Part shown: positions 52,210-62,367 of the stretch, piece after piece
Layout of the letters: every line of letters begins with the position of its first letter
Position numbering within the stretch: position 1 is the first letter of the stretch
NCBI RefSeq assembly: GCF_000518805.1
Contig: NZ_JAEH01000002.1
Span: forward strand, 212,651 to 276,650
Length of the DNA: 64,000 nt
Direction: 5' to 3'
Origin: Shewanella waksmanii ATCC BAA-643
Lineage (GTDB): Bacteria > Pseudomonadota > Gammaproteobacteria > Enterobacterales > Shewanellaceae
Notes under the pieces: generated by a model
Seen by the model: only the letters and a program-made list of their open reading frames with translations
What the model was told of the DNA's origin: nothing
The model's database searches: none
Translations under genes and position numbers: made by a program

Positions 52210-53100
52210 TTAGCGGTTATGCATTAAGAATTCTACAAACGCCTTGTCGGCTTGGCCGAGCGGGCGTTTTTTATGCCATGCAATATGCAGATCTAAATTG
52301 ACTGCGGGGGCGAAAGGCTTAGCCAATATGGGATCATTTTTCTCAATGACCATCTCCAGCACACTGGTAATGGCATAGCCTTGTGAAACCACTTGCTTGA
52401 TCAAGTTAATTAAGTTGGTTTCAAACGCGATATTGACTTCAATGCCTAAACGTTGAGCATGTTTAAGCATCCATTCACGATGAAAGTACCCGGGTTTAAA
52501 CATCACCAGTTCATGTTCAAAAAACGCTTGCAATGGAATGGCTTTAAGGTGAGCGAGTGGATGGTCTTCAGCCATGGCAACCACCATTTGTGCCGTTAAT
52601 AAACATTGGCTATCTAGCTCTTCAGTCAGATCTTGCTCGGTAATAATGGCAATGTCGACCTCTTCGTTTTGCAACATTCTTAAGGTGTCACGGGTGCCAC
52701 CTTCAAACAGAGATAGCTTTAAAGCGGGGTATTGATGGCGAAAAGCCATGAGTCGCCGGGGCAAGTAGTAGGAGCCCAGCATACCCGGTACGGCAACCCT
52801 GACTTCCCCTCGGCTTAAGTTGGCAAGCTCATGCAGATGCCTCTTAGCTTGCTCTACCTGTTTTAGAATGACTTTCGCATGCTCATTGAGCGCTACACCT
52901 TCAGATGTTAATGCTAAGCGGCTGCCTTTTTGACCACGATGATGGGCATTGCGGTTAATCAGCATTACGCCCAGCTCATCTTCTAAGCGTTTAATGCTTT
53001 GACTGATGGCCGGTTGAGCGATACTTAACTCATTAGCGGCTTGAGTAAAGCTGCCTGAGTTAGCCAGTGTATGCAAATGTTTAAGTTGTTTAATGTCCAT
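52210..53100 (-). CDS. LysR-family transcriptional regulator
   Basis: 296 residues. HTH at 1-60 (MDIKQLKHLHTLANSGSFTQAANELSIAQPAISQSIKRLEDELG) and a LysR effector domain (RGEVRVAVPGMLGSYYLPRRLMAF, EVDIAIITEQ, VSQGYAITSVLEMVI). It is transcribed away from an MFS gene with a 96-bp shared promoter region, the usual arrangement for a LysR regulator and its target. The pair resembles E. coli YnfL/YnfM. Effector unknown. Confidence 0.88.
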   Translation of the reverse strand: MDIKQLKHLHTLANSGSFTQAANELSIAQPAISQSIKRLEDELGVMLINRNAHHRGQKGSRLALTSEGVALNEHAKVILKQVEQAKRHLHELANLSRGEVRVAVPGMLGSYYLPRRLMAFRHQYPALKLSLFEGGTRDTLRMLQNEEVDIAIITEQDLTEELDSQCLLTAQMVVAMAEDHPLAHLKAIPLQAFFEHELVMFKPGYFHREWMLKHAQRLGIEVNIAFETNLINLIKQVVSQGYAITSVLEMVIEKNDPILAKPFAPAVNLDLHIAWHKKRPLGQADKAFVEFLMHNR

Positions 53101-53196
53101 AATTAAAAATTATAGTGTTGATAATTTCTATGTATTTTTATTATGTTATCGTCAGTGATAGCCTGAGTCTAGAATTTACACCTATTTATACCGACC

Positions 53197-54423
53197 ATGC
53201 TCACAAACCCGATGCAAGCCAAACGTCTTATCAGCGCACTTTCCATTGCCTCAGTGGTGATTTATATCAACCTGTATATTGTGCAGGGCATGCTGCCTTT
53301 AGTTTCAAAGCAATTTGAGGTAGCACCGGCTCACGCCACTTTACTGTTATCTGTCACCAGTTTTTCCATGGCTATCTCATTACTATTTTATGCGCTGCTA
53401 TCAGACAAAATTGGCCGCAGAACGCCGATAGTGATTAGCCTATATCTGTTGGTACTCGTTGATTTTTTACTGATTTGGGTGGCAAGTTTTGAGCAACTTA
53501 TGGCAATGCGGTTACTGCAAGGTATCTTGCTGGCGTCAGTTCCTGCCATTGCCATGGCCTATTTTAAAGACATGCTGTCCCCAGTGCAGTTACTGCAAGC
53601 TGGTGCCGTTTATATTGCCGCTAACAGTGTGGGCGGCATCGTGGGTCGGCTGATAGGGGGCATGATGACGGCCTTGTTTGATTGGCAACAAGCCATGTTA
53701 CTGCTTACAGGATTGTCGATGATAGGTGTTATGATCGCCATGAGGCTATTGCCAGCTAATGACACTAGTAAGCCTGCACAACCTGCAGGTAAAGCGATCA
53801 CCGCTAGCGACCTGCGCGGCTTTAAACTGCATCTGCAAGATAAAAAAATGCCGTTAATCTACTTGTTAGGTGGCGCAGCGTTTATGGTGATGGTCAATCA
53901 ATATAGCTATATACAATTGCATTTAATGCAAGAGCCTTTCGCTTGGGGAAGCTTCACGGTTACCTTGATATTTCTATGCTATTTTGCCGGAACTTACGCC
54001 TCATCGCGTAGCGGAAAGTGGGTTAAGCGTTATGGCCGCGAACCGTTGTTGATGTTGGCGAGTGTGTTAATGGTTGTCGGTACACTCATTACGCTGATTG
54101 ATACCGTTAGCGCCATTGTGATGGGTTTCGCGATAATGAGTTTTGGCTTTTTCACCCTGCATAGTACTTGTAACACTTGGGTTGCAGAGCGGGCCAGTGC
54201 TCATAGAGCCAAAGCCACAGCGTTATACTTGTGTAGTTACTATTTGGGCGCGGCGTTGGGTGGTCCCTACTTGTTACCGTTTTGGCAGCAAGCCAATTGG
54301 CAGGGGTTAGTCGTAGCTAGTCTAGTGATTTTGCTACTGCAGCAGATACTGGTCATAATACTTAGCAAACAAAAAATACTGGCTTTTTACCGCTATGCGC
54401 GTTTGCATCGTGGCGCGACCTAA
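53197..54423 (+). CDS. MFS efflux transporter (YnfM-like)
   Basis: 408 residues with 12 predicted helices. Motif A is seen in the helix 2-3 loop (ALLSDKIGRRTPIVISLYLL) and motif C-like glycines in helix 5 (ANSVGGIVGRLIGGMMTALF). It resembles YnfM/arabinose-efflux-type drug:H+ antiporters. The C-terminal half has HSTCNTWVAERASAHRAKATALYLCSYYLGAALGG, typical of that group. Starts at 53197 and 53212 are both possible and neither has a strong ribosome site. Probably controlled by the divergent LysR protein. Confidence 0.85.
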   Translation: MLTNPMQAKRLISALSIASVVIYINLYIVQGMLPLVSKQFEVAPAHATLLLSVTSFSMAISLLFYALLSDKIGRRTPIVISLYLLVLVDFLLIWVASFEQLMAMRLLQGILLASVPAIAMAYFKDMLSPVQLLQAGAVYIAANSVGGIVGRLIGGMMTALFDWQQAMLLLTGLSMIGVMIAMRLLPANDTSKPAQPAGKAITASDLRGFKLHLQDKKMPLIYLLGGAAFMVMVNQYSYIQLHLMQEPFAWGSFTVTLIFLCYFAGTYASSRSGKWVKRYGREPLLMLASVLMVVGTLITLIDTVSAIVMGFAIMSFGFFTLHSTCNTWVAERASAHRAKATALYLCSYYLGAALGGPYLLPFWQQANWQGLVVASLVILLLQQILVIILSKQKILAFYRYARLHRGAT

Positions 54424-54541
54424 ATTTGGCTCACCGGTGTTAAGCTATGTAACTAAATAGGTCATGTTAATAGCGCACAACTAGAGCGTCACAACAATAA
54501 TGCTACTGCGCGTTTGCGCTGATAAAGGATGGATAAGCCTG

Positions 54542-55582
54542 ATGGATATAGGTCAACAACTCAGACAAGCCATAGGGATTGAAAAACCTATTATTCAAGC
54601 GCTAATGGCTGGTGTGCAGGATTGGCGCTTAGCCGTTGCGGTGTCTCAAGCTGGTGGGTTAGGTTCCATTCCCTGTGGCATGCTGACTCACGAGCAAGTA
54701 CTCACAGAAATAAATCAGTTTCGCCAGCACAGTAACAAACCCTATAACCTCAATTTTTTCTGTCATCAAATGCCGACTGTAGACACCGTAATGTTGCAAC
54801 ATTGGCAGGCCAAACTTGCGCGCTTTTATCAGCACTATCAACTGCAAGCTAGTGATGAAATAAGCGGTTTACGGGTGCCATTTGATCAAGCAATGGCCGA
54901 TATGCTTGAACCGATAAAGCCACCTGTTGTGAGTTTTCACTTTGGGCTACCGCATCCGGACTTAGTGGCACAGATAAAAACTTGGGGCACAACGATTTTA
55001 TCTTCTGCAACGACAGTTGAAGAGGCTATCTGGCTGCAAAAAAACGGCGCGGATATTATCATTGCCCAAGGTTGCGAGGCAGGCGGGCATCGTGCGATGT
55101 TTTTAACCGAAGACCCCAGCACCCAGCAACCGACGCAAACATTACTGGTCGAGATAATAGACGCGGTGTCTGTTCCAGTGATTGCCGCTGGTGGTTTAGC
55201 GACTGCTGCTGATATAAAGCGCATGCTCGCTAACGGCGCAGCAGGCGTGCAGCTAGGCACAGCATATCTGTTGTGTGACGAAGCTAATACATCGGCTTTA
55301 CACCGACAAGCCATACAGAACCCACACCACACCACCGCGCTGACTAATATTTTTTCCGGTCGGTTAGCTCGAGGAATTTGTAATAAAGCCATGCACGAGC
55401 TAGGCAATATAAATGCAAGCGCCCCAACGTTTCCATATGCATCGATCGCCATGGCACCCTTAAGATCTAAAGCGGAATCCCTTGGGCTGAACCATTTTTC
55501 ACCATTATGGGCGGGTAGCAATACCGCAGGTTGTAGACAGGTGAGTGCAAGTGAGTTAACCCAATTGCTATGGAATGGATAG
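54542..55582 (+). CDS. Nitronate monooxygenase (2-nitropropane dioxygenase family)
   Basis: About 346 residues from ATG 54542 (AAGGATGG about 11 nt upstream); a start at 54500 has no ribosome site. FMN TIM-barrel features: KPIIQALMAGVQDWRLAVAVSQAGGLGSIPCG, NLNFFCH, SFHFGLP, AQGCEAGGHRAMF with the catalytic His, VPVIAAGGLATAADIKRML and GAAGVQLGTAYLLCDEA. It oxidises alkyl nitronates such as propionate-3-nitronate to aldehyde and nitrite. Stands alone, between the MFS gene and dctD. Confidence 0.88.
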   Translation: MDIGQQLRQAIGIEKPIIQALMAGVQDWRLAVAVSQAGGLGSIPCGMLTHEQVLTEINQFRQHSNKPYNLNFFCHQMPTVDTVMLQHWQAKLARFYQHYQLQASDEISGLRVPFDQAMADMLEPIKPPVVSFHFGLPHPDLVAQIKTWGTTILSSATTVEEAIWLQKNGADIIIAQGCEAGGHRAMFLTEDPSTQQPTQTLLVEIIDAVSVPVIAAGGLATAADIKRMLANGAAGVQLGTAYLLCDEANTSALHRQAIQNPHHTTALTNIFSGRLARGICNKAMHELGNINASAPTFPYASIAMAPLRSKAESLGLNHFSPLWAGSNTAGCRQVSASELTQLLWNG

Positions 55583-55681
55583 CTAAGTGGTTGTATAGGC
55601 CTATTGTTAGCAGTTATGCAGCTAAATCGCCAACAGAGTCGAGATGAATTACCTTAGTTAACTTTCCGAGGGCTATACCTG

Positions 55682-57055
55682 TTAATTGTTGGCGACAAAG
55701 TGCTTCCGGTTAATAGCGTATTTTTGCATTTTGTCGTACAGGGTTTTTCTTGGCAGTTCGAGCTGCGCCATGGTGAGCTTGATACTGCCTTTGTGCAAGC
55801 TCAGTGATTCTTCAATAAGCATTTTTTCGAAAAACTCGACCCGCTGCTGCAGTGACATACCGCTGCTAATTTGTGGTTGCTGCGCCAGTGATGTGGCAAA
55901 AGCCGCGTCAGCACCAAGTAGCACGTAGCGTTCGGCAAAATTACGTAGCTCGCGCACATTGCCTGGCCAGTCATGGGAAGTCAGAATCGCCATCTGTTCT
56001 GGTGAGAGAGCGATATGCGCTTTGTGGTAACGAGTTGAAGCAATACGGGCAAAATGCAGAAATAACAACGGGATATCTTCTCGTCGATCACGCAGCGCAG
56101 GAATCGGCACAGTGACTAAGTTGAGCCGGTAGAGTAAATCTTGGCGAAACTCACCGCACTCACACAGTTCGCTTAAGTCTACTTTGGTGGCAGCAATTAC
56201 CCGTATGTCTAACTGGATGGACTTATTAGAGCCTAAACGCTCGATACAGCGGTCTTCAAGCACCCTAAGTAACTTAACTTGCAGCGACAATGGCGTGCTT
56301 TCAATCTCATCTAAAAACAGCGTGCCGCCGTTGGCATATTCAAATTTACCTACGCGGGTTTTGTCTGCACCGGTAAATGCGCCTGACTCGGCGCCAAACA
56401 GCTCGCTTTCGATTATTGTTTCGGGAATGGCACCGCAGTTAATGGCAACAAAATTAGCCTGATGCCTAATGCTGTGATCATGCAAATAGCGCGCGACCAA
56501 CTCTTTACCCGTACCCGTTTCGCCATCAATGAGTACATCAGCGGGCAAGTCGATCACTTGGTCGATAATATGCCGCATTTGGTTGATACCCGGGCTGTGG
56601 CCTAAAATACGAGGTCCAGGGCGGCTGTGGCTTTCAAGCTCTTTCTTAAGGCTACGGTTTTCAAGGGTTAGGCAACGTTTATCAAGAGCGCGTTTTACGA
56701 CATCGAGGATATGTTCGTTGTTAAATGGCTTTTCTAAAAAGTCATAGGCACCTTTTTTAAGCGCATCAACCGCCATGGCGATATCGCCATAACCGGTCAG
56801 TAATATGACGGGTAGATCGGCGTCTCGTTGCAACAGTTGATTGAGTAAACTCACGCCATCCATCTGTGGCATATTAACGTCGGTTATAACAATGCCGGGC
56901 CAATTTCGCGGTAGGGCATCGAGTAGCAATTGGCCATGGCTGATAGTGGCAGCTTGGTAGGACTCTAGCTCAAACAGTTGCACTAAAGCCGCACCAATCA
57001 GTGGCTCATCATCAACCACAATAATATTAAGCGCATCGATATTTGCTAAACTCAT
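55682..57055 (-). CDS. dctD: C4-dicarboxylate response regulator DctD
   Basis: 457 residues. REC domain with D59 in VITDVNMPQMDG and K in FLEKPFN; AAA+ domain with GETGTGKE, the sigma-54 contact loop GAFTGA, GGTLFLDEIES and DWPGNVRELRN; C-terminal HTH (LTMAQLELPRKTLYDKMQKY). It activates sigma-54 promoters of dicarboxylate transport genes when phosphorylated by DctB. Its start overlaps the dctB stop by 4 bp. The sigma-54 element before dctP at 62203 is the expected target. Because dctB is interrupted, its phosphorylation state is uncertain. Confidence 0.93.
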   Translation of the reverse strand: MSLANIDALNIIVVDDEPLIGAALVQLFELESYQAATISHGQLLLDALPRNWPGIVITDVNMPQMDGVSLLNQLLQRDADLPVILLTGYGDIAMAVDALKKGAYDFLEKPFNNEHILDVVKRALDKRCLTLENRSLKKELESHSRPGPRILGHSPGINQMRHIIDQVIDLPADVLIDGETGTGKELVARYLHDHSIRHQANFVAINCGAIPETIIESELFGAESGAFTGADKTRVGKFEYANGGTLFLDEIESTPLSLQVKLLRVLEDRCIERLGSNKSIQLDIRVIAATKVDLSELCECGEFRQDLLYRLNLVTVPIPALRDRREDIPLLFLHFARIASTRYHKAHIALSPEQMAILTSHDWPGNVRELRNFAERYVLLGADAAFATSLAQQPQISSGMSLQQRVEFFEKMLIEESLSLHKGSIKLTMAQLELPRKTLYDKMQKYAINRKHFVANN

Positions 57056-58914
57056 TGGCTATCTCCGTTGTCTGCAACTGGGGGATTGGCTGCAGTTGCA
57101 GGCATATCATAAGCGGGCAGCGTAATAGTGAATATCGCCCCATGAGTCGGGGCATTCTGGACACTGATCTTACCATTCATGGCTTCAATGATGCGCTGTG
57201 AAATCGACAAACCTAAGCCTAAACCATGACTTGATCTGGTGTAGTAGGGATCAAAAATTCGCTCGATTTTGTTTTCTTGGATCCCGGTGCCTGAATCAGA
57301 AATGATCACTCGCAGTGGTTGGTCGCTTTGGGTGGCAATGTGCAAGCGTTTACTTGGGCTGTGGTTCATTGCGGAAATCGCGTTGCTCATAAGGTTGACC
57401 AACACTTGCTGCAAACGAATGCTATCGCCCCAAATCTCCAATTTGTCATGACTTAAACTCAGTTGTAGAGCGACGCCTTGCTTATCGATTTCTGGCTGGA
57501 CGATGGTCAGGGAATCTTTAATGCATTGGTGTAAATCAATGGCACTGTCTTGGCCATGACTTTTACGGGTGAAGCTCTTAAATTGCGCCACTATGGCAGC
57601 GAGGCGGTCGGTCAGGGTGATGATGGTATCAACATTGGTTGACACCATATCCAAACGGCCACGTTCGACCATGGTTTTGGTGTTTTGCGCGTAGCTTCTA
57701 ATCGCGGCTAATGGCTGATTAATTTCGTGGTTAATACTGGCTGATAAGCTACCAATTACGGTGAGTTTTGCCGCTTGAATCAGCTCATCTTGGGTGTCTT
57801 TAAGTTTGGCATTACTGGTTTCAAGTGCTTGGGTGCGACGTTTGACGCGTTGCTCTAGTTGCTGCTTTGCTTGTTGCATCTGATTGATATTTTTGCGCCG
57901 TTCAAGACTAAACAATAACGCTAAAGCCGCCGCCACATATAAGGCAGCATATAACAGTAAAATAGCCGGCAAGCGTTGATAAACTGGCTTTACAGGTGAC
58001 AGCAAATGCAAGCGCCAGCTGGCTTTATTCATGATGGATTTAATTTCTAAGTAGCGCGCATCGGGGTGATCAGCTTGGTTGATACTAAACAGCCGATACT
58101 TCACCCCGCTTTGATGGTAGCTTGGGTCAATTTTTAACTCGGTGATCACTCGGTTTGCATAGCGTTTACTGTTATTAATATTAATTTGTGTTTGCTGATC
58201 TAGCGGTAAAAATGACTGCAAGCGCCACTCTCTTTGACTAGACAAAAAGATGATGTTGTCGAGATCTGAAATGGCAAATTCGTAGCCGCTGCCGCGGGCA
58301 ATACGGGTACTTTGAGTTTCGATATCACTGATGTCGACTTTAACCACAATGACACCAATCACTTGTTTGTCGGGTGCTGCTGCCCCGGCGCCGAGCTTAG
58401 CACTGGGATAGATAGGGTAAGAGAAGTAAAAACCGCGCTTGTTGGAGGTTACCCCCACGGCAAAATAGCGGCCCAAGTTACCAGCGATGGCGTCACTAAA
58501 ATAGGGCCTAAAACCAAAGTCTTTGCCGACAAACGAGTAACTGGTTTGCCAATTACTGGCGGCCACAGCAACGCCGCTGCGATTAATTAAATAGATATCC
58601 AGCGCTTCGGTAATGTTTTGTACCTCTTCGAGGTAGGCATTTACATCAGTTAAGGCTTGGTTATCGTCTTGATGGGCTAATGCTTCGCTTAACAGCGGGT
58701 TTGTTGATAGCACATGTGGAATACTTTCATAGCGTGATAAGGCGCCATCAATAAAGCTTTGCAGCTCTTTCATCTGGGTTTGGGTTTGTGCTTTAGTTTC
58801 TAGCAGTCCTTGGTCTAGGTGAAACTAATAGGCAACCTTCAAGGTTAGGGCTAATCCTAGGGCGAAGACTAAAATCACCCTAATATGTTGCTTATTCTTT
58901 TTTGACAATGGCAT
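57052..58914 (-). pseudogene. dctB: Sensor kinase dctB interrupted by an in-frame amber codon
   Basis: The downstream part from ATG 58773 (573 residues) has the DctB periplasmic double-PAS sensor (YLINRSGVAVAASNW, GKDFGFRPYF), a membrane helix at 268-290, H349 in SINHEINQPLAA, and NLMSNAISAM/GLGLGLSISQ ATPase boxes. It lacks the first membrane helix. Reading upstream in frame, ATG 58914 starts MPLSKKNKQH and a hydrophobic helix (RVILVFALGLALTLKVAY), then TAG at 58825-58827, then FHLDQGLLETKAQTQTQ joins the downstream part without a shift. So the gene is full length except for one nonsense codon about 30 residues in. It may be inactive, read through, or a sequence error. Confidence 0.8.
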
Positions 58915-58941
58915 ATCTACACATCCAAGTGAACACACATT

Positions 58942-58982
58942 GAGCCTAAGGCGCATCGCTTTGCTGCCGCACCTTTAGGCTC
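58942..58982 (-). terminator. Hairpin between dctM and dctB
   Basis: GAGCCTAAGG (from 58942) pairs with CCTTTAGGCTC (to 58982) with one bulged base. It follows the dctM stop by about 28 nt and could end the TRAP transcript. No strong U-tract. Confidence 0.5.
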
Positions 58983-59010
58983 GCTTAAATGTTGCGCTTA
59001 ATCAAGCACT

Positions 59011-60408
59011 TTAATAACCATTGATGGAATCAATATACTCAGGCAAAAATAGCGATATTTGCGGTATATAAGTAATTAAGCCTAAGAACAGTAACAATAA
59101 TGCTAACCACGGTAGGCATGATTGTATCACCCACCCCATACTCTTACCTGTGATGCCTGCGGTAACAAACAGATTCAGACCAACGGGCGGCGTTAACATA
59201 CCAATCTCCATATTGACCACCATGATGATGCCAAGATGAATAGGGTCAATCCCGAGTTGGGTGGCAATGGGAAATAAAATGGGGGCCATGATCAGCAAAA
59301 TGGCTGATGGTTCCATAAAATTACCGGCTGCCAATAACAACAAGTTGACGATGATGAGAAAGCCCCATACTGGCAGGCCCATTCCAACAATTGCCTCAGC
59401 AATGATGTGCGGGATACGCTCAGTGGTTAACACATGGGCAAACAACATGGCGTTGGCGATAATAAATAGCAGCATAATGCTGACTTTGGCGCCGTCTCTG
59501 ACCACGTGCCTCACTTCTTTATCCAGTGGCGTTTTAAGCAAGCCGCTCACCATGGCAATGAGGTTGCGCACTACTGCTTTAAAGATGGGCTCACGCGTTT
59601 GTCGCCATGCTACAGATTTAAGTGGACCAATATCGCGATAGCCAAATACCGCAATAAAATAAGCGTAAACACACGCTACTGCAGCCGCTTCGGTAGGGCT
59701 TGCGACACCGCCATATATCGACCCGAGCACGATAAAGATAAGCGCTAGCCCTCCCATCGCTTTAGCACTGGAAATTGCCAGTACTTTTACCCCAGGAAAG
59801 GGGCGAGAAGGTAGCTTTTTAATGCGCGCAACGACATAGATTGCCAACATGAGTAGCAGCCCCATCATGAGACCCGGGATGAGACCAGCCATAAACATGC
59901 GTGCAGCGGAGACTTCAGTCGCGGCGGCATATACCAACATCACAATTGACGGAGGGATCAATATCCCTAAGGTACCAGAAGTGGTGATAACCCCAGCGGC
60001 AAATTTTTCTGGGTAGCCCGCTTGTACCATACCAATAATCACGATAGAACCAATGGCAGCGACGGTGGCGGGCGAAGAGCCAGATACCGCTGCAAACAAC
60101 ATACAGGCCATAACTGATGCCATGGCTAACCCGCCACGAATATGGCCGACACTGTCCATGGCAAAATTAATGATACGTCTGGCAACACCGCCGGTAGACA
60201 GAAATGCTGACGACAGAATGAAAAAGGGGATAGCCAGTAAGGTGTAATGTTCCGAGGCTGACTCGTACAGTTTCAGTGCAATCGATGCGAGTGAGTCATC
60301 TGAAAACAGCATGATAGTTAGCATGCTTGAAAACCCAAGTGCTATGGCAATTGGCATACCTATCAACATACAGACAAACAGCGCGATGAACAGGGTTGCA
60401 ATAGTCAT
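59011..60408 (-). CDS. dctM: TRAP C4-dicarboxylate transporter, large permease DctM
   Basis: 465 residues, very hydrophobic, with about 12-13 helices. DctM features: FVCMLIGMPIAIALGFSS, FFILSSAFLSTGGVARRIINFA, AAVSGSSPATVAAIGSIVII, SGTLGILIPPSIVMLVYA, and NMEIGMLTPPVGLNLFVTAGI near the C-terminus. It forms the ion-coupled channel subunit. Its start shares one base with the dctQ stop (60408), so the two are translationally coupled. Confidence 0.95.
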   Translation of the reverse strand: MTIATLFIALFVCMLIGMPIAIALGFSSMLTIMLFSDDSLASIALKLYESASEHYTLLAIPFFILSSAFLSTGGVARRIINFAMDSVGHIRGGLAMASVMACMLFAAVSGSSPATVAAIGSIVIIGMVQAGYPEKFAAGVITTSGTLGILIPPSIVMLVYAAATEVSAARMFMAGLIPGLMMGLLLMLAIYVVARIKKLPSRPFPGVKVLAISSAKAMGGLALIFIVLGSIYGGVASPTEAAAVACVYAYFIAVFGYRDIGPLKSVAWRQTREPIFKAVVRNLIAMVSGLLKTPLDKEVRHVVRDGAKVSIMLLFIIANAMLFAHVLTTERIPHIIAEAIVGMGLPVWGFLIIVNLLLLAAGNFMEPSAILLIMAPILFPIATQLGIDPIHLGIIMVVNMEIGMLTPPVGLNLFVTAGITGKSMGWVIQSCLPWLALLLLFLGLITYIPQISLFLPEYIDSINGY

Positions 60409-61037
60409 TATTGTTTCTCCTTGGTGTGCTCTTTGACGAGTTCATCAGCTAACTGCATGCTTTCTTTTGCTTCGTCGGCAAGGTGAAATCCGATCGCTTT
60501 GTTTTGTACAATAGCGATAAACAGCTCAATAAAGCGCCAGCTCAATAGCCCAAATCCAATCAGTAAAATACTTTGCGATAGCCATAGAGGCACCGCGGGC
60601 TCTTCAACATCAATGCGAAAAATCTCCCAAGCCTGATCCGGGTCCAACTGGCTCACTAAAAAATGTGGAAAATCGATATCTTCCATTGGCACGCCAATTT
60701 CGTACATTTTGGCGAGGTAGTCCCAACTACCTTTTAGAAACATGGCGCAATAGACTAAGCAGATTGTGGTTGCCAATAGGGCAACGTACTTTCGTGGTCC
60801 CTTGGCTAGCTTAGAAACAAAGGCATCAACACCAATATGCGCGCCCACTTTGACGCCATAGGACATACCAAAGAGCACAAACCAGCCACTGAAGGTCAAG
60901 GTCAGCTCTTGGATCCATAAAAATCCGGTGTTAAAGAAAAACCGTGCAATGACTTCAGCAAAAACCAAAACCGTCATTGTGGTAATGAGTAGATTGAGAA
61001 AACCTTCCTCAAAATGTGCAAACCAGCGAGCAAACAT
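60408..61037 (-). CDS. dctQ: TRAP C4-dicarboxylate transporter, small permease DctQ
   Basis: 209 residues with four helices. The DctQ core is visible: LLITTMTVLVFAEVIARFFFNTGFLWIQELTLTFSGWFVLFGMSYGVK, AHIGVDAF, and a C-terminal helix ILLIGFGLLSWRFIELF. It pairs with DctM. It ends in a charged tail (ADELVKEHTKEK). It lies 57 nt after dctP. Confidence 0.94.
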   Translation of the reverse strand: MFARWFAHFEEGFLNLLITTMTVLVFAEVIARFFFNTGFLWIQELTLTFSGWFVLFGMSYGVKVGAHIGVDAFVSKLAKGPRKYVALLATTICLVYCAMFLKGSWDYLAKMYEIGVPMEDIDFPHFLVSQLDPDQAWEIFRIDVEEPAVPLWLSQSILLIGFGLLSWRFIELFIAIVQNKAIGFHLADEAKESMQLADELVKEHTKEKQ

Positions 61038-61094
61038 CGCACTCTCCTTTCATTTGAGTAGCCACTGATAGCAACAGCAGTGGCTATATCAGGC

Positions 61095-62123
<1,029 letters not shown>

Positions 62124-62202
62124 TTATATATTTTGTTTAGGTCCCCTAACTGCGGCCAATACATTTGCAGCTTATCGTTAAGGGTGACTACCTAAAGGGA
62201 AT

Positions 62203-62219
62203 AGCAATTCGCGAGCCAA
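62203..62219 (-). promoter_or_regulatory. Sigma-54 promoter of dctPQM
   Basis: Minus strand reads TTGGCTCGCGAATTGCT: GG-N10-GC spacing, perfect TTGCT -12 box, one mismatch (T for A) in the -24 box. Predicted start near 62191, about 83 nt before dctP. DctD carries the GAFTGA loop to activate it. No LuxO-type palindrome is seen upstream. Confidence 0.75.
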
Positions 62220-62367
62220 GGCTGTTGCTTTTTTGTTAATTTATTTGATAACAGAGTGTTACGGGTTGGTTGCTTGTTTTGGTGTTTGTTTATTGGGGCT
62301 AAATCGGTGGGATTTCATCCATTGAATGATGGCAAATGAGTGGAAAACCACCCATTTGCCTACGCAG

